A DNA stretch of 64,000 nucleotides, from positions 744,001-808,000 of the forward strand of contig OZ245940.1 in NCBI GenBank assembly GCA_965230045.1. Direction: 5' to 3'. This stretch comes from G963662905 sp965230045. Its GTDB lineage: Bacteria > Bacteroidota > Bacteroidia > Bacteroidales > WRLA01. Position 1 is the stretch's first letter. The number at the start of each line of letters is the position of its first letter. The notes beneath the pieces were generated by a model, which did no database searches, was not told the DNA's origin, and saw nothing but the letters and a program-made list of their open reading frames with translations. The translations under genes and the position numbers were made by a program. Below, one piece after another: positions 18,569 to 27,657 of the stretch.

Positions 18569-19138
18569 ATGGAAAACATCATTATTACCGGCCCTCCCGG
18601 CGCCGGCAAAGGCACTCAATCGGCTTTGCTGGCAAAAAAATACAATCTGGCACACATTTCAACCGGCGAAATAATCCGCGATGAAATAAAACGTAAAACG
18701 GAATTGGGCCTGATGGCTCAGAAACTTATCGATAAAGGAAACCTGGTCCCCGATGAGTTTATGATGCAAATCCTGAAATCGGGCATGGACCGATGTACCG
18801 GTGTGAAGGGCTTTATTTTTGATGGTTTCCCACGTACTTTGCAACAGGCGGAAACGTTCGATAAATTTCTGAAATCAGAAAATATGGAGCTGAAGCTAAT
18901 CCTGAACCTGATGATCGACCGGGGCGAAATAATGGAACGCCTGCTGAAAAGGGCGCTTACCGAAGGCCGTGCAGACGATTCAGCGGAAGTGATTTCGCGC
19001 CGCATCGATGTTTATCATGAAAAAACAGCCGCAGTGGCAAAACATTACAGTAGCCTTGCAACATTTGTTGATATGGGCGGAGCTGGAAATATTGAAGATA
19101 TTCATGAGCATATCTGTTCATATTTGAATAAAATGTAA
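18569..19138 (+). CDS. adk: Adenylate kinase
   Basis: This enzyme catalyses ATP + AMP = 2 ADP in the cytoplasm. The 189-residue short-lid form has the P-loop [10 protein letters not shown] at 8-17, STGEIIR at 31-37, DGFPRT at 85-90 and the lid motif GRADDS at 133-138, all intact. It is the canonical copy beside the double-domain gene 13 bases upstream and lies 2 bases before obgE, so the genes are almost certainly co-transcribed. Confidence 0.95.
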   Translation: MENIIITGPPGAGKGTQSALLAKKYNLAHISTGEIIRDEIKRKTELGLMAQKLIDKGNLVPDEFMMQILKSGMDRCTGVKGFIFDGFPRTLQQAETFDKFLKSENMELKLILNLMIDRGEIMERLLKRALTEGRADDSAEVISRRIDVYHEKTAAVAKHYSSLATFVDMGGAGNIEDIHEHICSYLNKM

Positions 19139-19140
19139 TT

Positions 19141-20136
19141 ATGGCCCAATCAAATTTCGTTGATTACGTTAAAATCTTTTGTGCATCAGGAAATGGTGGC
19201 GCCGGTTCGGCACATTTTCACCGTTCCCGCCTAACACCGCGTGGTGGCCCCGATGGCGGTGATGGTGGCCGCGGTGGCCATATCATTGTCCGTGGAAATG
19301 CACAGATGTGGACATTGCTGCATCTCAAATACACCAAGCACGTTTCTGCTGAACATGGCGAAGGTGGCGGGGCAAACCTGCGCACCGGGGCAGAAGGTGC
19401 TGATAAAATCCTTGAAGTCCCGCTGGGTACCCTTGCACGAAATGCCGAAACCGGCGAATACATGGGCGAAATTACCGAAGATGGACAGGAACTGATCTTG
19501 ATTAAAGGAGGACGTGGCGGATTAGGAAACGATCATTTCAAATCATCTACCAATCAGGCTCCCCGGTATGCGCAACCTGGCGAAGAAGGTCAGGAAGAGT
19601 GGATTATCCTCGAATTAAAACTGCTTGCCGATGTGGGTTTAGTGGGCTTTCCTAATGCAGGCAAATCAACATTGCTGTCCGTGGTCTCAGCCGCAAAACC
19701 GGCTATTGCCGATTATCCTTTTACAACGCTCACGCCAAACCTGGGCATCGTTGGCTATCGCGAAAACCGCTCTTTTGTAATGGCCGATATCCCCGGAATT
19801 ATCGAAGGGGCATCGCAGGGCAAAGGATTGGGAATACGCTTCCTGCGCCATATCGAACGGAATTCGGCATTGCTCTTTATGGTGCCCGTCGATTCGGATG
19901 ACATCAAAAAAGAATACGAAATCCTCCTGCATGAGCTTAAAACCTATAGCCCGGAACTGATGCATAAAAAACATATCCTTGCCGTAACAAAATGCGATAT
20001 GCTGGATGAAGAAATGCTGCAGGATATTAAAGCCGAACTGCCCGAAAATGTGGAATATGTTTTTATCAGCTCAGTAGCCATGCAGGGAATACAGCAACTG
20101 AAAGATGCGCTCTGGCGTATCCTAAATGCGAAATAA
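19141..20136 (+). CDS. obgE: Obg-family ribosome-associated GTPase
   Basis: This is an essential GTPase of 50S ribosome assembly and stress control. Its 331 residues start with the glycine-rich Obg fold (about 1-158, many GGxGG motifs). The G domain has G1 GFPNAGKS at 169-176, the G3 region DIPGIIEGA and the G4 motif TKCD. The C-terminal extension found in some bacteria is missing, as is usual in this phylum. Its stop codon overlaps the next start (TAATG). Confidence 0.96.
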   Translation: MAQSNFVDYVKIFCASGNGGAGSAHFHRSRLTPRGGPDGGDGGRGGHIIVRGNAQMWTLLHLKYTKHVSAEHGEGGGANLRTGAEGADKILEVPLGTLARNAETGEYMGEITEDGQELILIKGGRGGLGNDHFKSSTNQAPRYAQPGEEGQEEWIILELKLLADVGLVGFPNAGKSTLLSVVSAAKPAIADYPFTTLTPNLGIVGYRENRSFVMADIPGIIEGASQGKGLGIRFLRHIERNSALLFMVPVDSDDIKKEYEILLHELKTYSPELMHKKHILAVTKCDMLDEEMLQDIKAELPENVEYVFISSVAMQGIQQLKDALWRILNAK

Positions 20137-20708
20137 TGCTGCAATGGCTCGATCAAATAGATAAAAGCTGGCTGCTCGCTCTTAATGGCCTGCATCATCC
20201 TGTACTGGATTTTATCATGTATTGGGCCAGCGATAAATTTATCTGGATTCCACTTTACGTGCTGCTGATCTGGCAGGTCATCCGTAAATACAGAAAGCAA
20301 AGCTGGATTGTGCTTATCGGTATTTTTGTTCTGATTGCCCTTTCCGATCAGGTTTCCTATTTTTTTAAGAACGGCCTCATGCGGCCACGTCCAACACATT
20401 CCGAAGAAATCGGGCATTTGGTACATATTGTAAATGGTTATCGTGGAGGAAATTACGGCTATTTTTCAGGCCATGCATCCAGCTCCTTTGCGGCTGCGGT
20501 TTTCAGTATCCTGATGCTGCAGCTGAAATGGCGTCTTCCGGCCTTTTTACTGCTTTTTTGGGCGGTTCTGGTTTCCTACAGCCGCATATACCTCGGCGTA
20601 CATTATCCTTTCGATGTGCTTACCGGTGCTGTTTTTGGCAGCCTGCTGGCCTGGGCTTTTTCCCGATTGTGTTTGCATTTTGTGAATAAACAGAAAAATG
20701 CTTGCTGA
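20136..20708 (+). CDS. PAP2-family membrane phosphatase
   Basis: This integral membrane phosphatase has the three PAP2 signatures: K78 with RPRP at 83-86, SGH at 111-113, and SRIYLGVHYPFD at 149-160 with the catalytic His156. Several hydrophobic segments flank them. Family members dephosphorylate lipid phosphates such as undecaprenyl diphosphate or phosphatidylglycerophosphate; the substrate here cannot be decided. It is coupled translationally to obgE upstream (1-base overlap) and to tilS downstream (11-base overlap). Confidence 0.88.
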   Translation: MLQWLDQIDKSWLLALNGLHHPVLDFIMYWASDKFIWIPLYVLLIWQVIRKYRKQSWIVLIGIFVLIALSDQVSYFFKNGLMRPRPTHSEEIGHLVHIVNGYRGGNYGYFSGHASSSFAAAVFSILMLQLKWRLPAFLLLFWAVLVSYSRIYLGVHYPFDVLTGAVFGSLLAWAFSRLCLHFVNKQKNAC

Positions 20709-22029
20709 TTTTAAAAAATATATTGCAGAGCATACCCTCTTAGAGCCCGGGCAGAAAGTCCTGCTTGGCATCAGTGGGGGTGTGGATTCGGTAGTGATGG
20801 CGCACCTTTTTAAAGCCGGCCAAATAAAAACCGAATGGGCGCATTGTAATTTTCATCTCCGTGGCCAAGAATCAGATGGCGATGAGGCTTTTGTGCGCAA
20901 ACTGGCCGCCGACTGGGATGTTCCTTTGCACTGCATTGATTTTAACACAAAATTATATGCAGAAAAGCATGGAATTAGTATTCAGATGGCCGCACGTGAG
21001 CTGCGCTTTAATTGGTTTGATGATTTGATGGTGCAACAGCATTGCAACAGTGTTGCAACGGCGCATCATTCGGGCGATTCCATCGAAACTTTTTTTGTGA
21101 ACCTCATTCGCGGCAGCGGGCTGAAAGGCTTGACGGGCATTGCGCCCAAAAACGGAAATATCATTCATCCGCTGCTGTTTTGCAATCGGGAGAGTATTTT
21201 GGAATATGCCCACAAGCATAATCTGAGCTATCGCGAGGACTCTTCCAATGCCAGCACGAAATACATGCGCAACAGCATCCGTCATGAACTGATGCCACTA
21301 TTGCAGAAACTGAATCCTTCCTTCGATAGACGGATGCTGGAAAATATGGAGCTGCTCCGGCAATCCTGGGAATTGCAAGCGCAAATTGGCGAACAGGCGC
21401 GAAAAGCCTGTCTTACATCGGATGAATATTTTTTGGAAATCTCCATTCCGCAATTGCTCCAATTTCATCCCCTGCAAGCTGTTTTGCATTATCTTATTGG
21501 GGATTACGGTTTTAGCGGAAGGGATGTTGCCCACATCACCAATGCTTTGAATGCCGGAAGCGGCAAATTATTTGCTTCTTCCACGCATCGCCTGCTGATC
21601 GATCGCGACCGGATACTTATCGAACCTTTGCTTCAGGAACATCCTGATAATGCGGTTTTGTTAGAAGAAAAAACGGGCGAAATTAAAAAGCCAATACATT
21701 TAAAATGGGAAATGATGCCGGGGCTTCCCGATGGTTTTTCTTTCCCAAAGGATAATCAAACCCTCTACCTCGATGCTGCAAACCTGAAATGGCCGTTGAA
21801 ATTGCGGCAATGGCAGCCCGGCGATTCTTTTGTGCCTTTCGGGATGAAAGGGCGTAAGAAAATCAGCGATTTTTTGATTGATGAAAAAATCAACCGTTTT
21901 GAGAAAGAGAACGTTTTTGTGCTCTTGTCGGGAAATGAAGTTTGCTGTATTCCTGGATATCGCTCATCAGAACTTTTCCGCATTATGAAGGGCAGTCCGA
22001 CTGTTTTTAGAGTAGAATTTGGCAGGTAG
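20698..22029 (+). CDS. tilS: tRNA(Ile)-lysidine synthase
   Basis: This enzyme converts C34 of the AUA-reading tRNA-Ile to lysidine using ATP and lysine. The N-terminal PP-loop SGGVDS is at 26-31, followed by the HCNFHLRG segment and an HHSGDSIET motif typical of TilS. The C-terminal TilS domain (FVPFGMKGRKKISDFLID ...) is complete. The 443-residue length is normal. It overlaps the PAP2 gene by 11 bases and ends the operon. Confidence 0.95.
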   Translation: MLADFKKYIAEHTLLEPGQKVLLGISGGVDSVVMAHLFKAGQIKTEWAHCNFHLRGQESDGDEAFVRKLAADWDVPLHCIDFNTKLYAEKHGISIQMAARELRFNWFDDLMVQQHCNSVATAHHSGDSIETFFVNLIRGSGLKGLTGIAPKNGNIIHPLLFCNRESILEYAHKHNLSYREDSSNASTKYMRNSIRHELMPLLQKLNPSFDRRMLENMELLRQSWELQAQIGEQARKACLTSDEYFLEISIPQLLQFHPLQAVLHYLIGDYGFSGRDVAHITNALNAGSGKLFASSTHRLLIDRDRILIEPLLQEHPDNAVLLEEKTGEIKKPIHLKWEMMPGLPDGFSFPKDNQTLYLDAANLKWPLKLRQWQPGDSFVPFGMKGRKKISDFLIDEKINRFEKENVFVLLSGNEVCCIPGYRSSELFRIMKGSPTVFRVEFGR

Positions 22030-22040
22030 TTTTTCCCTGA

Positions 22041-23207
22041 TTATTTTTTTGCTTGCTCTTCGCGGTCCGGCTGTTGCAACAGTTTAAAGAGCATGGCCTC
22101 GGTTATCATGGTGATAAAAACCTGTGGCTTTTCTTCATTAAAAATAGGTTCATTGATTTTGTATTTCCATTTGTCCCAGATTAGCAAAGTGTTATTAAAC
22201 CCGTGACTGACAAAATCCCTGATATAGTCGCCATAACTGTCGCGGATAATCATTACGCTGGGTAAACTGCTGTCTCCGGTTGTTCTCCTTATCTCGTATG
22301 CCCAATCGTAAGCAAAGCCTTCCGGTTTTTCATATTTTCTGGTTTTGTCTTTTTTCAGTTTTTTCTGCCAGGCTTTGTTTGGCTTATATTTCGGGTATTC
22401 TTCGCTGAGCAGGTCTGTGAGGCCGGTAAGTTTTAACAAATCTCCGGTTCGTTCTTTAATCTCTAATGTATCGAAATCGGAGAAGCTGAGCTTTGGGATA
22501 TTGGGAAAGTAATTCCGGACAGAATCCAGCACCATGATCGAACCGGCTAAAGCGCCCATATAGTTCCAGTGGTGATCAGTTTTAAAAAACACCTGATGTT
22601 GGTTCTTGATTTTCAGTAATGCTTGCCTCAGGTCGATAATATGGGTGTCTGTAGAGTCTTGCAGAAGTCTTAATAGCTGATCCGTACGGCTGCTGTCTGA
22701 AATGTGGAATTGGTTAATGCCACGCGTATATTCCGGATAAACACTGGCTTTTGCCGGCACAATGGCCAGGAAATAAATGGCATTTCGTTCTGCAAAATAG
22801 TTGTTGCGAAATTCAATTTCTTTGCGGATGCGGTTGAGCTGATCATTACTAAAAAACGAAGCCTGCCTCCGTGCCGGTAGCATTGCATTATTGAAGAAAA
22901 ACCAGCCTTCACTCCCAAGGTAAACCTTGTACGGTAATGGCGTTTCTTTAAAAACAGAGTATTTTATTAAGTTTTTCAGGTAAACCAGGTTGTTCTTTAC
23001 TGAAATATGATCATTAAAATAGTTCTCATATTGCTGCGGAAAAGGATCGGCCAATGCCAGGTTAAACTCAGGTAATTCCGCTAGCTTTCTGTTTTCAGAG
23101 CTTTCCCTGTCGGGATAAAAGTGCATTTTGGAATTTACCATGGGAAAGGCAATCATAATTATGAAAAACCATGGGAGCAGGCGATATTTGATTCGGAAGT
23201 TCTTCAT
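22041..23207 (-). CDS. AlgJ/AlgX-like SGNH-type acyltransferase accessory protein
   Basis: The protein of 388 residues (start MKNFRIKYRLLPW) has one N-terminal membrane anchor and an extracytoplasmic domain of the AlgX/AlgJ SGNH-like family, with a conserved DHHWNYMGA-type motif (here KTDHHWNYMGAL) and a late VMIIRDSYGD segment. Such proteins pass acyl groups from a partner MBOAT protein to exopolysaccharides or other cell-surface molecules. The start is set 1 base after the MBOAT stop codon; a longer frame upstream would overlap the MBOAT gene. The pair forms a two-gene operon. The polysaccharide target is unknown, since no biosynthesis genes are nearby. Confidence 0.85.
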   Translation of the reverse strand: MKNFRIKYRLLPWFFIIMIAFPMVNSKMHFYPDRESSENRKLAELPEFNLALADPFPQQYENYFNDHISVKNNLVYLKNLIKYSVFKETPLPYKVYLGSEGWFFFNNAMLPARRQASFFSNDQLNRIRKEIEFRNNYFAERNAIYFLAIVPAKASVYPEYTRGINQFHISDSSRTDQLLRLLQDSTDTHIIDLRQALLKIKNQHQVFFKTDHHWNYMGALAGSIMVLDSVRNYFPNIPKLSFSDFDTLEIKERTGDLLKLTGLTDLLSEEYPKYKPNKAWQKKLKKDKTRKYEKPEGFAYDWAYEIRRTTGDSSLPSVMIIRDSYGDYIRDFVSHGFNNTLLIWDKWKYKINEPIFNEEKPQVFITMITEAMLFKLLQQPDREEQAKK

Positions 23208-23208
23208 A

Positions 23209-24660
23209 TTAAAAACGGAAATAGATAAAAGGATTATACGCATCGCCCAAAAGCATCAGGGCACTAAAAAATAGTCCTGCAATGATCAGCAGTGTTTCCG
23301 TAATTTGATAGGTATTGGCAGCAATAGATTTGGAAGTTCCTTCGAGCTTTTTATATTGGTTTTTCAAAATGCCATTCAGCCACGGCCAGAAAGGGACAGC
23401 GGTCAGGATGCCAAAAAATATGATTAGATAAAAAGAACTTTGGTTAAAGTAGTCCCAAACATTAATATGCATCGGGCCAAAATCAAATGTGTAGAGCTTT
23501 TTAAAATAGCCCCAGGCGAAATCAAAACCTTCGGCACGGAAAAATACCCGGGTCACGATGATGATAAACATGGCATAAAGATGCTGGAAAGGGCGCCATA
23601 AACGGTCAATTATTTTACCAAGACCAAGGCGTTCAAGCATCATAAAAAAACCGTGCGTCATGCCCCAGATCACAAAATTCCAGCTGGCACCATGCCAAAT
23701 GGATGTGGCAAAAAATACCAGCAAAAGGTTGATGATTGTTCGTGTCGGGCCTTTCCGGCTACCGCCAAGCGGGAAATACAGGTAATTCTTAAACCAGATG
23801 GATAAGGTCATATGCCAGCGTTGCCAAAACTCACGTATCGACCGTGATACATAGGGATAATTGAAGTTTTCGGGCAATCGGAAGCCAAACATACGACCCA
23901 GGCCAATGGCCATGTCTGAATATCCTGAGAAATCGAAATATATCTGCATGGTATAGGCCAATACGCCTACCCAGCTCGTAGTGGAGTTGATCTCGCCAAG
24001 TTGCAAGGCGAAAGCTTTATCTGCTATAAGCCCAAACTGATTGGCCAGTAAAACTTTTTTCGAAAGGCCAATCACAAAGCGCTGGATACCATAAGTGAAA
24101 TTGGAGCGGTGGTGCTTGCGGATAGTTAATTGCGCTGCAATGTTTTGATAACGAACAATCGGGCCGGCAATGAGCTGTGGAAAAAAGCTTATATAAAGCG
24201 CGAGTTTGAAAAAATTCTTCTGTACTTCGGCTTCCTTTCGATAAACATCAATGATGTAGGACATCGCCTGAAAAGTATAAAAACTGATCCCAAGCGGCAG
24301 GATGATCCCGGGGTCGGGCAGGGGATTGTCCCCAAACCATTTCAAAAAATAATTGATGTTTTCAACAACAAAATTGCCGTATTTGAATACGCCCAGCATA
24401 CCAAGGTTCAATACAACACCAATGATGAGCCATACTTTTGCCCGGGGAGATCCGCGATCGCGGTCAATCATGCGCCCCGCAGTATAGTTGATCAGTAGCG
24501 AAGCGATCAGCAGGATACTGTAGCTTACCCCGCCCCATGCAAAAAAGATAAGGCTGGCAATTAACAGAAGACGGTTGCGGTATTCGTTGCGTACCAGATA
24601 GTATAAAATGATAACTACCGGCAGAAAAACAAAAAGAAATATGAGTGAACTAAAAAGCAT
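23209..24660 (-). CDS. MBOAT-family O-acyltransferase (AlgI-like)
   Basis: This is a 483-residue polytopic membrane protein of the AlgI branch of the membrane-bound O-acyltransferases. It has the conserved segments LPLGISFYTFQAMSY, FDFSGYSDMAIGLGRMFG and the catalytic-histidine region IWHGASWNFVIWGMTHG. It transfers acyl groups, usually acetyl, across the inner membrane. Together with the AlgJ-like protein one base downstream it should O-acylate an extracellular polymer. It is transcribed divergently from the fructokinase gene across a 176-base gap. Confidence 0.92.
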   Translation of the reverse strand: MLFSSLIFLFVFLPVVIILYYLVRNEYRNRLLLIASLIFFAWGGVSYSILLIASLLINYTAGRMIDRDRGSPRAKVWLIIGVVLNLGMLGVFKYGNFVVENINYFLKWFGDNPLPDPGIILPLGISFYTFQAMSYIIDVYRKEAEVQKNFFKLALYISFFPQLIAGPIVRYQNIAAQLTIRKHHRSNFTYGIQRFVIGLSKKVLLANQFGLIADKAFALQLGEINSTTSWVGVLAYTMQIYFDFSGYSDMAIGLGRMFGFRLPENFNYPYVSRSIREFWQRWHMTLSIWFKNYLYFPLGGSRKGPTRTIINLLLVFFATSIWHGASWNFVIWGMTHGFFMMLERLGLGKIIDRLWRPFQHLYAMFIIIVTRVFFRAEGFDFAWGYFKKLYTFDFGPMHINVWDYFNQSSFYLIIFFGILTAVPFWPWLNGILKNQYKKLEGTSKSIAANTYQITETLLIIAGLFFSALMLLGDAYNPFIYFRF

Positions 24661-24836
24661 GCCAAAAAATTAGCTGCAAATATAGAATAATTGTTGTGGT
24701 ATGTGTTAAATTTGATCGTGTATATTCCGGAATCAATTCGGAGTTTCTGAGAATTTTGCATTTTTGTACGGAATAAACAGATGCTGAAATTTGAAGATTT
24801 CAGTTCGGAAATATTTGGCATCAGAAATATACTGCT

Positions 24837-25724
24837 ATGAATTTTAAAAACAGGAAAGTTTTGTGTGTTGGGGAAGTGCTGTGGGATAAACTTCCTGCCG
24901 GAGCGAAACCCGGAGGAGCTCCTATGAATGTTGCGATCCATATGAAACGTCTGGGTATTGATGTTCATTTATCCAGTAGGGTAGGCAAAGATGAAGCAGG
25001 CGCTAAACTTGTTGATTTTATGGCTTCAAAAGGGCTTGATGTTCAGTTGATACAAACAGATGATGTTTTGCCCACAAGTGAAGTGCTGGTTCATCTCGAC
25101 AAACAGAACAATGCAAGCTATGAAATTTGCGAACCTGTTGCCTGGGATGCTCTGGAAATGAACGAACAGCTAAAAATGCAGGCAGATCAGGCCGGGATTA
25201 TCCTTACGGGCACATTGGCATCCAGAAATAAAACATCAAGGGAAACTATTGCGAAACTGTTGAATGCCAATGCCCTGAAGTTTGTTGATGTGAATTTGCG
25301 CCCTCCTTTTGATAAACGGGAAATAGTGGAAATGATTCTGAAAAGGGCAGATGTGCTGAAAATCAATGATGATGAATTGGAAGCAATCGCGTCCTGGCAT
25401 AATAAGAGTCATCTAAATCAGAATGAACTGATGCTATGGCTTGCCGGTTTTTATCAATGCGCAATGATCGTGCTGACCCGCGGAGCAAAGGGTGCAGTGG
25501 TATTGGAAAATGGCGTGTTTTACGAGCATCCGGGATTTAAAGTCAAAGCGGTAGATACCGTTGGTGCCGGCGATGCTTTTCTGGCAGGCTTTGTTTCTTC
25601 CCTGCTTCTCGGCAAATCAACGGAGGAAGCTGTTGTTTTTGCTTGTGCTACCGGAGCCTATGTGGCCACACAAGAGGGCGGTACACCCGAATACAGCTTA
25701 AGTGATATTGAAGCTTTTTTATAG
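24837..25724 (+). CDS. PfkB-family sugar kinase, probable fructokinase
   Basis: This 295-residue cytoplasmic kinase has the PfkB N-terminal GE...D-PGGAPMNVAIHMKRLG segment and the C-terminal signature DTVGAGDAF with the catalytic base Asp246. The length and the N-terminal CVGEVLWD motif fit bacterial fructokinases. Fructokinase is the best guess because sucrose phosphorylase, which releases free fructose, is encoded 6 kb downstream in the same sugar locus. Confidence 0.85.
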   Translation: MNFKNRKVLCVGEVLWDKLPAGAKPGGAPMNVAIHMKRLGIDVHLSSRVGKDEAGAKLVDFMASKGLDVQLIQTDDVLPTSEVLVHLDKQNNASYEICEPVAWDALEMNEQLKMQADQAGIILTGTLASRNKTSRETIAKLLNANALKFVDVNLRPPFDKREIVEMILKRADVLKINDDELEAIASWHNKSHLNQNELMLWLAGFYQCAMIVLTRGAKGAVVLENGVFYEHPGFKVKAVDTVGAGDAFLAGFVSSLLLGKSTEEAVVFACATGAYVATQEGGTPEYSLSDIEAFL

Positions 25725-25868
25725 AAGCATTTCTTGCTTGTTGACAGGAGATCTTTTATCACAAATGTGTAAAGTTTTCGGCGCGCCAAATGTCTTTGAT
25801 ATAGAGGGGTTTATAAAATTATTTTGAGGTTTAATTCCATTGCCGTTTTGCAAATGATAATTTTGCTT

Positions 25869-25899
25869 TTGGTTTTTATATCTAAAAACCCTATATTTG
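25869..25899 (+). promoter_or_regulatory. Promoter of the sugar porter gene
   Basis: TTG at 25869 and TATATTTG at 25892 are separated by 20 bases, which fits the Bacteroidota vegetative consensus. They lie 114 bases before the ATG at 26013. Confidence 0.6.
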
Positions 25900-26012
25900 A
25901 AAATCAGATCGTATTTTCATTGCCTTGGTTTCAGTGGTTATGTCTAATAGCCTACCAAAAAAGGTAATTGAAGATTTTTCCTTTCCTCAAAGTAACCAAA
26001 AAAAGCAAAATT

Positions 26013-27461
26013 ATGAGCAAGAAACAAAGTAAAGGTGAAGTCATTATTATTGCTGCTATTGCAGCTTTTGGCGGATTGTTGTTTGGGTTTGATACCGGAG
26101 TAATCAGTGGCGCCCTGCCCTTTCTCCAGGAAAGCTGGAATCTGAATACCGATCAGGAAGGCTGGATTACTACAGCTGTTTTAATCGGGGCTTTTATGGG
26201 CGCAATGTCAGGAGGCCGCCTTGCCGATAAATACGGGCGTAAAAAGGTTATTTTACTCACTTCATTGATTTTTATCCTGGGATCTGTAATGTGCGGAGCT
26301 TCTGTTGGTTATGAAATGCTTATGCTAAGCCGTATCATAATTGGTGTCTCTATTGGCGTTTCATCTATTGCTGTGCCCCTTTATATTTCAGAGGTTTCAC
26401 CGGCGCATATCAGGGGCGCGCTGGTTTCTGCATTTCAATTAATGATTACCATAGGTATTGTTGTTTCCTATTTTTCCGATTTGGCTTTTGCCAATGATCA
26501 AAACCCATACTCATGGCGCTGGATGTTTTATGTGGGTCTAATACCAGCTCTTGTTTTGTTTGGTGGTATGTTATTCCTGCCCGAAACGCCACGATGGTTG
26601 TTTAGCCGGGGACGCCACGAAGAAGGGGAACGTATCCTTGCAAAAGTAGAAAATGAAGAGGATTTTCAGGTGTCACTTCAAAATATAAAAACGGAACTGC
26701 AACGAGATGCCAATAAGGCCCGTTTTATGGAGTTGTTTTCCAAAACCTGGCGCGTGCCTCTCTTTATTGCTGTGGGAATAATGTTTATACAACAGTTTGT
26801 GGGCATTAATACCGTAATCTACTACGCGCCCACAATTTTTCTTTTTGCCGGCTTCAGTGGCGCAAAAGCTGCAATTGCCGCAACGGTCAGCGTTGGCCTG
26901 GTAAATGTGGGTACTACCATCCTTTCCATGTACTTGGTGGACCGTATTGGCCGTAGGAAGCTGTATTTTATCGGATTGACCGGCATGATGTCCGCGCTCA
27001 TTGCGTTGGGCATGTTTTTCCTCTTCAAAGACAGCCTCGGTGAATCGATGAAATGGGTTACCGTAGGCACCATGATTCTTTATATAATGTTTTTTGCCGT
27101 AAGCCTGGGCCCATTGGGATGGCTTATTATCTCAGAGGTTTTCCCAACGAAATACCGTGGCCTTGGCGTGAGTGCCGGCGCTTTTGCAAATTGGTTTTTT
27201 AATGCTGTTGTTGCCTTTACTTTCCTGAAAATGGCATGGTTGTTTACCAGCACCGATATGGAAATAACACGTTATGAAGTAGTTAAAGGAGTACACAAAA
27301 TCGTAACAGATCCCAATCCGGCAGGCTCATTTCTTGTTTATGCAGCCGTTGCATTTTTAGGAATTCTGTGGGGTTTGAAATATATCCCTGAAACCAAAGG
27401 CAAAACCCTGGAAGATATTGAAAGGCACTGGCGGGCAGGGAATTCGCCTAAGTCTTTGTAA
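26013..27461 (+). CDS. Sugar porter (MFS), fructose/glucose-type proton symporter
   Basis: This 12-helix major facilitator of the sugar-porter subfamily has 482 residues from ATG 26013 (MSKKQSKGEV; a 15-residue upstream extension in frame is not hydrophobic or conserved-looking). Signature motifs are ADKYGRKK after helix 2, RIIIGVSIGVSS, PETPRWL after helix 6, QQFVGINTVIYYAP in helix 7 and PETKGKTLEDIE at the C-terminal end. It is probably a proton-coupled uptake carrier for a monosaccharide; by location it may take up fructose, glucose or sucrose. It lies between the fructokinase and a convergent LacI gene. Confidence 0.9.
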   Translation: MSKKQSKGEVIIIAAIAAFGGLLFGFDTGVISGALPFLQESWNLNTDQEGWITTAVLIGAFMGAMSGGRLADKYGRKKVILLTSLIFILGSVMCGASVGYEMLMLSRIIIGVSIGVSSIAVPLYISEVSPAHIRGALVSAFQLMITIGIVVSYFSDLAFANDQNPYSWRWMFYVGLIPALVLFGGMLFLPETPRWLFSRGRHEEGERILAKVENEEDFQVSLQNIKTELQRDANKARFMELFSKTWRVPLFIAVGIMFIQQFVGINTVIYYAPTIFLFAGFSGAKAAIAATVSVGLVNVGTTILSMYLVDRIGRRKLYFIGLTGMMSALIALGMFFLFKDSLGESMKWVTVGTMILYIMFFAVSLGPLGWLIISEVFPTKYRGLGVSAGAFANWFFNAVVAFTFLKMAWLFTSTDMEITRYEVVKGVHKIVTDPNPAGSFLVYAAVAFLGILWGLKYIPETKGKTLEDIERHWRAGNSPKSL

Positions 27462-27530
27462 AACATTTATTGAATCCTTTCGGCGGGTCAAAAAGGTTTG
27501 CATGATGATGAATAATGATCCAGGCAATTT

Positions 27531-27627
27531 GTTTGTCGCAGCAAAATACAAGCTTTATTTTTCCTGATCCAGTTTGATCAAAAATTTAATGCGTTTGATC
27601 AAAACTGGTATGGAATAAACGACAAAC
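27531..27627. repeat. Nested inverted repeats with two TTTGATCAAA palindromes
   Basis: Outer arms GTTTGTCG (27531) and CGACAAAC (27620) enclose arms CCAGTTTGATCAAA and TTTGATCAAAACTGG. Each inner arm contains the 10-bp palindrome TTTGATCAAA (27573 and 27594, 21 bp apart). The element lies between two convergent genes, so it may be a bidirectional terminator or an RNA 3' structure. The paired palindromes could also be a protein-binding site. Confidence 0.5.
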
Positions 27628-27657
27628 GTTGCAATGGAATTTCATGCCGATACCTTT

